From: Armillaria gallica
Taxonomy: Eukaryota; Basidiomycota; Agaricomycetes; Agaricales; Physalacriaceae
DNA length: 64,000 bases
Assembly: GCA_037576215.1 (NCBI GenBank)
Contig: JBANDB010000007.1
Location: 2,015,001-2,079,000, forward strand
Direction of reading: 5' to 3'
Positions 1-10,986 of this stretch are shown here, one piece after another. The notes below the pieces were generated by a model. That model searched no databases, was not told where the DNA came from, and saw only the letters and a program-made list of their open reading frames with translations. Numbering within the stretch: the first letter of the stretch is position 1; every line of letters begins with the position of its first letter. Made by a program: the position numbers and the translations under genes.

Positions 1-915
1 TTTTGAGGGTGGGCACGGTGTCAGACGCCCCTCCACCTTCAAGTCCATCCACCTCTTCTTCCTCCTCCCTCTCATCATTGGCGTCGCCAGTTTGCTCGTC
101 TTCCTTCCTGGTGGCCATGTTCTTCTTCTTTTCACTCCCCTCCACACTTTCCTTCTCTTCTTCCTCCTCCTCCTCCCCAGAGCCATCGTCAGAACTGGCC
201 CCATATGCTACTAAATCTGCTAAGGTAGCAGCCACTTGAGCAGCTGCCGAGTCCGCTTGCACCTCCTCTGCTACCCGCTCCTCCTCACCTGAATGGTTGG
301 CCTCGTCTGAGCCAGCCGGGTCTACATCCATAGGGATGGAGGCTGGCTGTCTCGTTCCGAACCGGGAGTCGTTGTCATCTTCGCCCTCCACATTGCTTGG
401 TCCAGTGTCCATGTCCAAAGACACGGGGTCACTGGTAGCCAACCAATCTGGATAGAGACATTTCAGCAGTTTTTCACTAAGTACAGAAAAAGAAAAGCTT
501 ACATTCGCCAACGAGAATTGATAAGTCCCAGCAGAAGGTTGGACTATGGACTGCGCTTTCTCTGATGCTTGTGTGGCAATAGCGGCGAATGAAGGGGCAG
601 ATCCGCCTGAAGACCGCCGCCCACTGGCGTCACAGAAGGGACGCGTCCGCACCGGTGACTCTGGAGAGTTGAGCTATTTTATCCTACAAATGCTTTTAGA
701 AACAAAGCACATGCAGAATCATGACGACTTACACAGAACCAGATGGATTTCATGACCCAGCGGATGTGAGTGGGGGTTCACGCATTTTTTGTGTGTTGAA
801 TGGGATCCGCGATTATGGAATCATACAACGACCGGGCATGTGCTTCAGTCCAGTCAGACGGCACCCCCTGGCCACAGCGGAATGCAAAATTGGTGAAGTT
901 TGGTAGAGTGGACAT
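1..915 (-). CDS. Unrecognised multi-exon protein, 5' part only
   Basis: I do not recognise the family. Reading leftward, an ATG at 915-913 opens a short exon (begins MSTLPNFTNFAFRCG) that stays open to about 790. After a likely intron ending in an AG near 671, a second open stretch runs to the left edge. That part is Ser/Pro-rich at first. From about position 420 it becomes strongly acidic, with Glu runs and a KKK patch, suggesting a disordered tail. The apparent plus-strand Ser-rich frame at 3-239 is the antisense of this Glu-rich tract. The first donor is unclear: it may be GC, or the frame may be broken. The protein lies beside decayed transposons and could itself be repeat-associated. Confidence 0.4.
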
Positions 916-962
916 GTTGAGAAGAGGATGAGATAGAACACTGAGAGGTGCGGATGTGCAGC

Positions 963-1541
963 CTATGCCACTGAAATTTTATACAGGCATGCCTGCACTA
1001 TCCCTTCACAGGTGTCACTTGAGAAATTTCCATGCTTCCACCTTAAATTTTCCTCAAAATGCTCTTGGAACATACCTCTGTCGTCATCCACTGCTTCCTC
1101 ACTGGGCAGAATTGACTTGTCGCTTCTCGCAACATTCCGCCATGCTGATTTTCCATTCTGCGAGTTGAAATATGCATGCTTCTTGATCTTCTGGAACACC
1201 AATGCACCCCAGCCCTGAATGTTCTGGTTTCTGCGGCCAATCATACTTCATCTAATTAGGTGACTCACACAACATTTTCCCAGGCGTATCAGGCCCGCCT
1301 TGAAGACCGAGCCTGCCACTATGTTCTTGCCGACTAATCCCTGATGGGGTTCCCTCATTCAGATCCAATAACCGTGCATGACGTATATTCATGCGATGTG
1401 GACCGGTCCCTGATCCCAAAGCTGCTAGGATCTGCCACATGCTGTGGCAGATCCGCTGAACAAAGGCTACCAGCCGCTTCATGTAAGTTGTCACAAGCCC
1501 CAACAAGACAGGCATCTGCTTCAACTCTGCTTGCAACTTGA
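963..1541 (-). other. Minus-strand open frames of uncertain status
   Basis: Two minus-strand frames are open here (1536-1252 and 1244-963). They look weakly protein-like, with Lys- and Trp-containing stretches, and lie just downstream of the interrupted gene ending at 1610, so they may be its later exons. I see no domain and no convincing splice pair joining them. No gene is supported with confidence. Confidence 0.2.
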
Positions 1542-1609
1542 ACTTTGCTAAAATTGCTTAGCTTGCTATTGTTTTACTTCCCGTACAGACCCTATGTGTC
1601 TACAATTGG

Positions 1610-2380
1610 CTATTCCTGGGGATATCCTAACTCCCCTAGCTCCGGACTATAAAAATCATGCCCTGCTTGCAAATCCGCAGCGGATACGCCTTCTTCCTCT
1701 CCTTCATTGTCGCTCTCCCACTTGTCCACCATTCCGCTGTTAGGATGCGCCTCCCAGTCAGATACGATAGATCTGTTGGAGGTGACCTTCAGTACAGGCA
1801 TGAGCACCACACTGTACATGCCCTCTGGCCCAAGCTCGCCCACCTCCGCCTCATACGCTCGCTTGAACGCCCTCGTCTTCCTGTAGTTGTTGATGTCACG
1901 AATCCTTGTGTACTCGGTGCACATAAATGGTGTCATCTGTCCAAACCAGTTGGGGTCCAAGAACAACACAACTTGTTTGATTAAAGCATCATTGGTGGTC
2001 TCCACACTGTATGATTCATATATCATGATATCTGTGTGCCTCATATGAGAATGGCAGGCTTCATAAACCCGCTAGGACTTCATGAGCGGGTGCAGCTCTG
2101 TGCGGTGGGGGGACGGGCGGAAACTCACATTATATGCAAGAAACTCCTTGATCCAATGCAGTAGGTGCTGCCCTACAAGCTTGGTGGGGTAACGGGCTGA
2201 TAGGATGGGATTGGGAGTGGATCCAATGGAGGTCCACAAGTTGTTTATAACTGCCCACATAAATGCATTGGCTTGTCGCCCATCACCAGCATCCGTTATC
2301 TCGTGTAGGCATGCGAGGGTGGATTGCACGCTGGCCGGGTCGACTGTCAGAGCGGAAGTGGGCTGTGCTGGGTGGTCCAT
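1610..2380 (-). pseudogene. Unrecognised protein, reading frame broken by one in-frame TAG
   Basis: Two open stretches, 2380-2072 and 2071-1610, are in the same frame and are separated by a single TAG at 2074-2072. Read through, they give about 256 codons. The first half is helical in composition (a WAVINNLW stretch) and the second half ends in an acidic segment rich in Glu and Asp. The simplest reading is one ancestral exon with a CAG-to-TAG change. An unspliced mini-intron or a sequencing error is possible. I do not recognise the family. It is on the same strand as the gene at 915-1, and the two may belong to one repeat-associated locus. Confidence 0.45.
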
Positions 2381-2449
2381 TGGACCTGCACCATGACCAT
2401 GGCTGGCTTTTATTCGGGCCCTGCTTTGTTTTTGATTTGATTATCTGAT

Positions 2450-3238
2450 GACAGTGTGAGCAGGGACGCTCACAATGTTTTCTTTCCCCCAGTTGTGCTG
2501 CACCACATCTGTGTGTGCACCAAATTTTGGTTTTCACCTTGACACAGCGACAAGGTGCTATTGCTACAACCACTTTCACTTGCTGCTCCTCCAGTCTCAG
2601 CATCTCTACTGCTCAAAGACGGGATTCCTGCAGAATCCGCTCAGGTGGCCACCTATCTGCTGCATGTCTGCCAAGCATTGTGCTATCCACTTGGCCATAT
2701 GCTATCTGCCATGAAACCGCCCCGTTTCACAGGTATTTGACTAGCCTAGGCTCCAGGAGCTGACAGCTATCAACCTGAAGCATCCACACCAGCGGATGGC
2801 AGAAGGTTTACCCTTGAGAAGCAGACAAATGGGCTGATGGCAGATAGCCATATATGGCTATTCTCCAACCAAACCAGATGTGGAAGGTGTTGTAGAATCT
2901 GCTTGATGGCTTTGAAGTAGTTCACTAGCAGATTTCAGCGTGTCAGCTCATGTCGGATATCGCCTTTAAGGGATATATTCAGGAATATTGGAGTGGGCAG
3001 GCACAGGAGCAGGGAGCTGGCTCGGATCCACTACTATATAAGCGCATACAATGTATTTAGAAAGTTAGTTAATCTCACTTGCTCATAGCACACTAAAGGA
3101 ATAAATTTCTGCTACTCTCCTAAACATACCTAGCTGCCTCTGAGCCTAGCATTGCAAAAGGATTGCCAGAAATTCCCCTTTTCTCTCGCTATCTTCACAC
3201 AACTGCTCTCTGTTCAGCATCCTAAGTGGACGCTTGGA
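2450..3238. other. Region without a recognised gene; AT-rich, TATA-like
   Basis: No supported coding region. A TATA-like CTATATAAG at about 3033 followed by pyrimidine-rich sequence resembles the promoter and leader part of a retrotransposon LTR in plus orientation, but no pair of LTR ends or target duplication could be established. A 23-nt near-perfect palindrome lies at 2842-2864. Confidence 0.3.
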
Positions 3239-3374
3239 CTACTTCTTTCTATCGTATCTGCAGACGGAGCGGACTCTATCAGATCCCTTCAGAGCGGGTG
3301 GTAACCCTCCTTGTGTATACAAAAGATCTTGCAGACGCAGATGCGACTTTCTCTTACCAGAGAGTTTGCTAGCC

Positions 3375-6300
3375 TTACACCGTTCAGTGATGGTAAGCAC
3401 TTTAGATAAAAACGCAACTGGGCGCCATTTCCCTTCTTGTTCTTGGGATAGAACAGCGCTGATTGCCCCCTCACTAGAGTCCGCTTCCACATGGAATTTG
3501 CCTCCTTCCATTGGTATTGCCAATACTACGTCCTCCACCAATTGTTTCTTTAGTTTGTCAAAGGCATTTTGCTGTGCCGTCCTCCATTTCCATGGCTTGT
3601 TTCCAGTCAGTTGGGTCATCGGCTTAACGATTTTGCTATAGCCTTGGATAAACTGGTGGTAGAAGTTGGTGAAACCAAGGAAAGATTGGAGCTGCTACTT
3701 CTTTGTCGGGGTTGGCCATTCCATTATGCCTTTGACTTTTACCGGGTCCATGTGAAGGCTTCCTTCGCTAATGATGACTCCAAGGTACTCAGTTTCCAGT
3801 ACTTCGAACTCGCATTTTTCTGCTTTAAGGAATAGCTTGTTCTTTCGTAGAACCTTTAGAACTTCCCTGGTGATGCGATGATGCTCTTCTTTGGTTTTGG
3901 ACATGATGAGGATATCATCGAGGTAGATGGTTATGTCTCCTGATGCAATAAGGTCTTTGAAGATATTGTTCATCATCCATTGGAAGGTGGCAGGGGAGTT
4001 GGTGAGTCCGAAGAACATTACTGTAGGTTTGAACAGTCCTCAGTTAGTTCTGAATGCCACCTTCCACTTGTCCCCACTTTTAATGCACACATTATTGTAT
4101 CCCCAGTGAACATCGAGTTTAGAGATGTATTTTGCGCCTCACAGCTTGTCCATGAGTTCGGAGATGAGAGGGAGCAGGTAATGATTCTTAATCATCATTT
4201 TATTGAGCTTGCAATAGTCCTGTACAGGACGTAATTTGCCATCCTTCTTTTTGATAAAGAAGAATGGTGATGCCATGGGGTATTTCGATAGTTGTATCCT
4301 TCCACTGGACAAGTTCTCATCTAAGAATTTGTCAAGCTCCTCTTGTTCATTGCGATTAAGTGGGTAGACTTGGCAATCAAGATTAGCATTAACGTTTGAG
4401 ACAAGTTCAATGGCATGGTCCCACATTTTTGGTTCAGGAAGTTCATCAAAATTGTCTTTGTTGAATAGGTCTTTGAAATTCCTGCACCACTTTGGAACCA
4501 TTTCCTCAAACGTTTTGGCTTTCTTTTCTGCATTGGCCTTGGCTGCTAGGTCATTTGCATGGTGAACACATATGTGGATTGCTTGGGTGAAGTCGACAGC
4601 TAGAATCGTCTTGCCTTCCTCCAACTCCTCATCCCACTTGTCATTGGGATCAGCGTTGGGTAGTACGAATGGAGTTTTACAGCAGTGGCATCGGGTGAAT
4701 GTCATTTTCCCGGTTTTCCAATTGATTAGTGGATTGTGTCTGGCTAACCAATCACTGCCAAGAAAGATCTGTCAGTCATTCAAGTTGGTGACAGCCAAAT
4801 CAATTTGTTCTGCATGATCCCTGATCTTGATGCAGACTTCAGCAAATTCGGTAATGGCCCCCCCCTGATTATGTGTTCCATCAGCATTATAGACAGGAAT
4901 TGGTGCTGCGGTTGCATGAGTAGGAATGTTATGTTGCCTGACAAATGCTTGGTTGATGGTGCTACTGGTGCATCCACTGTCAACTAGGGCAGTGGTCAAG
5001 ACTTTGGTTAAGTTCTCCAATATCTCAATAGTAACAGAAATCGTCAGATCCTTCCCCTTCCCATTTAGTTGGCTGATGTATCACCTGGGTTGTCGCAATT
5101 CTTCCATTCACCACAGCACATTAACTCACGTTGCCTGTCATAGTCCTTCAATCATCTCATCAACTACTTCCTCTGCCCACCCCTTAGCAATCCAATTCTT
5201 TAGAATCGCTCTTGCTTCTGCTTCAGTTTTGGCTTCTATAATTCCTCACAAAGTCCATTTGGCTCCAAACAGTTTGAGCCATTCATGTGGGACCTTCTCA
5301 GCCTTTGCACCGAGATCCAGGGATCTGGCTACCATCAGCTGAGTCATCTCAGATGCTGCAGAGGGTTTTTTGTTAGTTGCTTCCCATCTTCGAAAACTGG
5401 TATCATCCTCTTCATCAGATACTTCTACCATACTTACCTTGGGTGTCTCTTGCCCTGTTTGAGCCGGGCTCCTGTTGTAAGGGTCTTGTGTCCAGTTGCT
5501 TGCGTTCAGGGTCTCCTTTGAGAGTTCTTCTTCCTTCAGAGTTTCTGCGGTTGTCTCCATTCCCAGAGGAGGTTTTGCCATAGCTATTCCCTCAAAACTC
5601 TCAGTGAGGCTGAGACTCTGTGGAGCCGCTTCTTCAGGGGGAGCATCTGAAGTCGCTTGTTCCCCTGCCCCATCCAGTCATACCATTATGACAGGTGGAG
5701 ATATGGTAGTCTCCTTTTTGTCTGCTGCATTCACTCATAATGAGCTACTTGTCAGATGTTTAGCTGGTCATGTTGCTGATAATTTAGCCACTTTGGCATA
5801 CTCTGTTGGTCAATTCTTGCTTAATTTCTGGTCTGATGGCAAAGTCACAGGTATATTCAAATGCGCAGTTGTAACTACAGATAAATGAGCCTGACTAGTG
5901 GGCGGCATATACATACCAGATGAAATTAAGTCCTGAGCTGGGTAAGTCGAATTGTTTACTTCCTGGCTTCGTCTTTTACCTTCTCAACCTTCGATCCTGT
6001 TGGTTCTTCTACTGTTGGCTGTGTGTCCCAATAAGCGTTGAGATGTCACATAGCTTCTTCACACATCTTTGGTCGGTTAGGACAATCTCACTTCATGTGG
6101 CCTGGCTTGCCACATCTGAAGCATAGTCCCTCCACCCGCTTTCTATCAATGTCCATTGGCACGCCGCATCCTCCATAAGTTGTGCCAGTGCCAGTTTTCT
6201 TTTCTGGAGTTGCAGCTGATGCTTGACCACCCTTCTGGGGCATGGCCATCTTCTGTGCCTGGGGTTTGGAGTCAACTCATCTGGTGACAGTTCCTTCTGC

Positions 6301-7473
6301 CTTTTTGAGCTGGTAGTTGTAGTTGATGCGTAGGAGGTGCTTTTTCCACCCTTTGTAAGTGGTTGGTACATCTCTATCCACTGCATATATTGTGTTTTTG
6401 CTAGTTTCTCATGCCACTTTCTTGATTTGGGCGAGCAGGACTTGCTCATTGTCCCGTACCCCTGCATCATATGCCAACTTCTTGAATTTCTGGAAGAATT
6501 GGTCCCCATCTTGGAAGTTCATCTGTTGAAGTTTCTCTCACTGCACATACTTGATCTGCACATTGGAGTCCTTCCAAAAGTGTGCTGTTACCGCCTGCTT
6601 AAAGTCATCATAAGTGAGGTATAGCTGGCTGCTGTTCATGTTTTTCCCTAGCATTCGTGCTGATAGCTCCCACCACTTCTGTGCCTCATCCTGGAAGCAG
6701 GAGGCACAGAATAGGACCATGTGAGGCAAGTTCTGGTAGTGTGCATTCCATAGGTCAAAGTGCATTTCGCACTGAGAAAAAAAGCGTGATATGTTGGTGG
6801 ACTCTCCTTTAAAGGGGTTGACATCCTTTAAGATTTTTGGTTTGAAGTCATCAAAGGGAGTGATACTTCCTTGGGTAAGAATCCAAGGGTCAGAGGGAGC
6901 AGGGGCCATAGGTGGTTGCAGGTATCTTGGTAATGCCCATAATTGGGGTGTGGCAGGCAGAGGTTGAGGTGGCTGACTTGGCTGTCCTTCACCTTCTCCT
7001 GATCTGGATGCTTCTGCCACCCCTGCAAAAGGCAGGTATCCTTTAGTGTATGTTCCTGGTGGTGCCTTCCTCCTGACATAGGAGAAAGCAGTAACTGGTG
7101 CCCATGGGGGTGGTACCAGTGGTTCATCTGGCATGGGTTCCAGGATCTCGATGTCGGGTGGTATATTGAGATGGATCGGCTGATAAGGTTTAGGTTCCTC
7201 CATCGGCGATTCTGGGTGTAACTCATTCCAAAAGAGGCATGCTTCTCAGTGAGCCTCACCTTGGAGGATGCTGTCGCATGGAACTCAGATACTGGAGAAA
7301 TAGAAGTATTCCCGTCTGGCATCAGTTGTTTGCCAGTCTGGGTTAGATAGTAATTCATAAGTGAAGTAATTAAATAGTTGGAGATGGGTTGCATATAGTA
7401 AGACTTTGGGAACTCACATGAACTTTCCCCTTTTGTACAAGTGGATTGCTTCTTTAAGCGTCATTGGTGGCAT
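3375..7473 (-). pseudogene. Gag-Pol remnant (Gag, CCHC, protease, RT, RNase H)
   Basis: Gag starts at an ATG at 7473 and contains a retrotransposon Gag core (FKGESTNISRFF...QWW-type region near 6800-6650). It ends with a CCHC knuckle near 6110-6070, read as CFRCGKPGHMK followed by a TGA stop and then DCP. The protease shows LVDSGCTSS near 4990-4960. The reverse transcriptase runs from about 4420 to 3690 with FGLTNSPATFQ and the catalytic YLDD near 3930-3920. The RNase H start (FHVEADSSEGAISAVLSQ) is near 3490, and similarity ends at about 3375. The domain order is diagnostic of Ty3/gypsy Pol. Loss of integrase, many stops and Arg-to-His or Arg-to-Cys changes at conserved sites show it is dead. 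Confidence 0.88.
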
Positions 7474-8602
7474 TGGGAGGCGTCCGTGGGAGTCTGTGGA
7501 CTAACAGGATTGGGGATGGTGTCAGGCTTGGGCTTCCATGTCTGATAATTCCATTGATATGCTGTTTGTCAGGGAGGGCCTCTGTGGCAGTGTCAAATGC
7601 GGTGCTGCTGTTGCTTGAATGCTCGCTTGGCCAACACCCAAATCTTATGGTCTCCCCCCTGGCATTGAGCCCTGGCTCTCTTTGCCCTGATGGAGGGAAT
7701 GGAGGGAATCATGCGGCAATCTGGGCAAGTCGTTCCTCGCATGTCAGCTCTGCCCGTCATCTTGGAGGTCCCTCTGCCTGTTGAAGCCTCCTGGTACGTT
7801 CTGCAAGCTGTTCAAGGGGTGACAGAACCTGGAGATGGGAGGTGCTGGTGACAGGGGTAGAAGTATGTTCCCTGGCTGCTGGTACCGGGATGTCCCAGTT
7901 AAGAACACTGGAATACTCTGCTGGGCTCATGCTTCGACTGGCGACAGGAGTACACTCCTGGGTAGCTGGTAGTCCTGGCCCTGGGGTTTGTGCAGGGAAG
8001 TAGGCACTGAGTGGAATGAGGAGGTTGTCCCAGAGATCTCTGGGAGTGAAGGGTGAGGGCTTGTGCTCACATATTGAGGGTTCTCGAAGTGTGGGCTCCC
8101 TAGTGTATGCCCTAACATCCCCATTACTATTGACACAACTGGGGTAGGAAGTGGGGGGCCTCTCATAGCAGTTTCCCACCAGCTCAAATTCGACAAGTCG
8201 CTCCTCAATTGCTCCAGGAGAAAGGGGGGTGGGAGATTGAATGACATAGGGGGTAGAGTTGGCAGAGCTGGTTGTCGGGGATAGGACAATGATTGGCGTA
8301 TGTCCTCTGGAAGTGATGGTAGACCCTCCTCCTTCCTGAACATCTCCCTGATCCTGCTGAAGATCAATTGGCTGCTGCTCACGGATGAAGTGAGGGAGGT
8401 GCTCGACCAATGCTCTGCATGATATGGGTGCATGGATTGGGATCTGCTGGAGCAGGATGTCATTATCGGTGTTTATGTGCTAGTTCAGAATGACTGTAGG
8501 TTGTGCCCTCTGTAGTCATACTAGGGCTACAAGGCAAATAGCAATGGCGACAACACCAGAGGAAATGATAGAGGCATAGATGATAGTATCATCTCGTGCC
8601 AT
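7450..8602 (-). pseudogene. Upstream ORF of the Ty3 relic with an N-terminal membrane segment
   Basis: The frame opens with an ATG at 8602 and runs about 380 codons to the start of gag, interrupted by four stops (three TGA, one TAG). The first ~30 residues hold a hydrophobic stretch (IISSGVVAIAICLVALV) typical of one transmembrane helix. The rest is Pro/Ser/Thr-rich with repeated SPLS-like motifs and looks disordered. Its end overlaps the first gag codons. I know no function for it. It may be an accessory or envelope-like ORF of this element lineage, or a captured host segment. Frame continuity across all four stops supports one ancestral protein. Confidence 0.5.
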
Positions 8603-9098
8603 GAGGGCTCCGGTTAAAGAGCTAGGGAAGCTTCAGGCTAATTATTAGACCCAACCTCCAATCAAGAGTAAACAATGGCTGTCTCATGTTCAGGCAGTCA
8701 CCGCTGAGTCTTGTGGTGAAAGGAGATAAGACTAATGTCTTAGTTCTAGGCAAGGATTATGCAAAGAGATTGGTATGAATAAACATTAGCTCAAAGCTGG
8801 AGAATATACAGCAAGAGCTACACTACTTATATATGAAAAGTGGGAGTCTAATAATAAGTCTTTGGTGAGAGAAAGAAGCGAGAACATGCATAAAGTGAAC
8901 GACAGTCATGAAGTACTATTGAAGTTGCTCAGTAACTGCATGTGGATCGGTCTGGGTGCCTATAGATAGGGTGGAATAGGATAAGCACTGAAGATAAGAT
9001 AAGAAAAATGAATAAGTCATAACACCATGACCATGATTAAGTTTTCTGAATATTTATATCAGCATGTTCAAACAGATTGAATGAAATGAGAAAAGTAC
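8603..9098. other. Spacer between Ty3 relic and DUF2235 remnant
   Basis: No gene seen. A TATA-like sequence on the minus strand near 8836 sits about 230 bases upstream of the first ATG of the retroelement's upstream ORF and may be a relic of its promoter or LTR. Confidence 0.3.
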
Positions 9099-10763
9099 CT
9101 TGTAGTACTTCTCTCATCTCTGTATGAGAGTTGAGTGATAGGCAGGTGTTCAAGAAACCACCAGGGTCCTTTTGGAGACTTTGTTGGCATATCTTTGTGA
9201 AGGCTCCCCCACTTCCATTCACCTCCTATGCTTTATAATGAAAACTTGAGGCCAACTGTATTAGCTTCGTTTTCCATCTATAATAAGAGGGTAGAGAAAG
9301 ATGAAAAGTCTGGCCTAAGTAATTGCCTCTATTGTCCCCACCTCTATGGAGACAATTCAGAATTAGTCTTGATCCCATCAGATACATCTTTCACATACAT
9401 GTTGGAATGACTTCCCACAAACCACACCTCTTTAACATCAGTGAACTCTGTAGACTTAGATTGTGTTCCAAATTGTGGTGTCAACTCTTTGTCAAAGTAT
9501 TCAGGAAGAAATTTGACACAACACTCATCTAGTGCCAGTCTGTGATAAAAAAAGCAAATGTGATCAGGAGTGCTTGTTAGAGACAAGGCCTTATACAATG
9601 CTGACAGATGAGACAGTATCCCTATGTGAAGACCAGTCCTGTAAGAGATAATATATAGATATATAAAATATGCACCATGCACCCAAAAAGCAGACTTTGA
9701 CCAAAGACCTTGAGAACATGCACTTGAAATTGAGAGCCAAAGCTTCAGCCTCAGTATCACCTTCAATTTCTGAATGTGATGGATGAGCATAGTTGGCAAT
9801 CAAGGGACTTGGAAATGAAACTTACTCCTACCTCTGTTTCTATTGATGTACATCTCATAACCACTGAAAAAACATGTAAGACATAGTAGTTGTGTCATGA
9901 GAGGTTCCTCACAAAAGAATCAAGCACTGATTTCTAGGAAAACAAGGCCAAGCTATAGAAAGCTTATCAGATAGATATGTAATTTTAATGCTAAAAGGGA
10001 ACCTTTTCAATCATCCTTGACAGCACTCAAATTTGATAAGCTCTGCAGGAAAATCCTACATGTTTTTAGCTTGACTGACTACCTTTATCATAGAGGAATG
10101 AATGAACCAAATAAATATATTCTATCCCCAGGTAAGTAGTGATCTGTGAGCCATTGGTATGCCTTTTTAACAATATGCTTGAAGTTCCTGCTACTCATTG
10201 TCAGCAAACCTTTGCAGTCTTAGGGGAGATATCAACATGCAATAGCCATATTGATGATATTGTTGGATATATGTAACCAGTAGGCCAGCAAAAACTTTAG
10301 GGGAGGTACATAAGTTCCAATACCGCTGCTGTGGAAGGTGAGCTGTGGAATATCAGGATCTCCTTTCAGTATCTGACTGTCTAGCTCCACAACATTGGTG
10401 TTCTGTTAAAAGAAAAGAACTCATTAGCAATGACAGGAGACAGTGAGCCACAGAGTGTGACAAACCTGATGTCCAAATTGGTTAGAGATCCCATCAAGGC
10501 AAACAACTAAGTTCCAGAAGGATGCTGAACCACACTTCTTGTCGCATTTAACCTGGCAATTCACATTGCAACTTTGACTACAGGTATATGGGAGACAGAC
10601 ACAATGATTCTTGCATGGACAGATGCAGTTGCAGTCAGTATTGCATTTGCACCCACATTTGTGAGGCTTGGAGGTAGTCTAGGAATTGGTGGAGATGGGC
10701 TTCACACCAGGTGGGATTGTAGCGCCCGGTTGAGAGTTGAGACTAGTCAATGGAGGTATGGTC

Positions 10764-10966
10764 TAATGGACTGAGTCCTGTACCAATACAATGAATGATG
10801 AGCTCCTCAGATCTCGGAATGATAGGGAGAACGACTGAGGAGGGAAAGAGAGGGAAACAGTGTATATGTATGTATCATAGACGTCACGTGAAAATCATCT
10901 GACCAGAACACAGTACGTGTCCCTGACATCTGAATAAGTCCCAAGTACCCCAGTACTCCTTCTAAC
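10764..10966 (-). repeat. 3' LTR of the copia element
   Basis: 203 bp. On the minus strand it begins TGTTAGAAGGAGTACTGGGG and ends CCATTA. It matches the 5' LTR apart from scattered substitutions and a deletion of about 53 bp near 10802. Confidence 0.88.
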
Positions 10967-10986
10967 ACACCCCCATTCGGATGTCT

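Larger units (their letters stand above)
3239..8602 (-). mobile_element. Ty3/gypsy-type retrotransposon relic, truncated and decayed
   Basis: Read on the minus strand, the order is upstream ORF (8602), Gag with a CCHC knuckle, retropepsin, reverse transcriptase and RNase H. It is truncated near 3375 inside RNase H, and no integrase is present. In-frame stops interrupt the frames throughout; by hand count about 23 are TGA and 2 are TAG. The gag and pol frames are offset by -1, switching near 5930-5960. No flanking LTR pair is recognisable. The element cannot be autonomous. Confidence 0.9.

Noticed and set aside
3..239. Plus-strand Ser-rich frame
   Set aside because: It is the antisense of a Glu-rich acidic tract in the minus-strand gene and has no other support.
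2888..3380. Possible solo LTR (TGTTG...TTACA) in plus orientation
   Set aside because: Ends TG and CA and a TATA box are present, but flanking bases do not form a target duplication and no second copy exists in the window. The ends were picked by eye.
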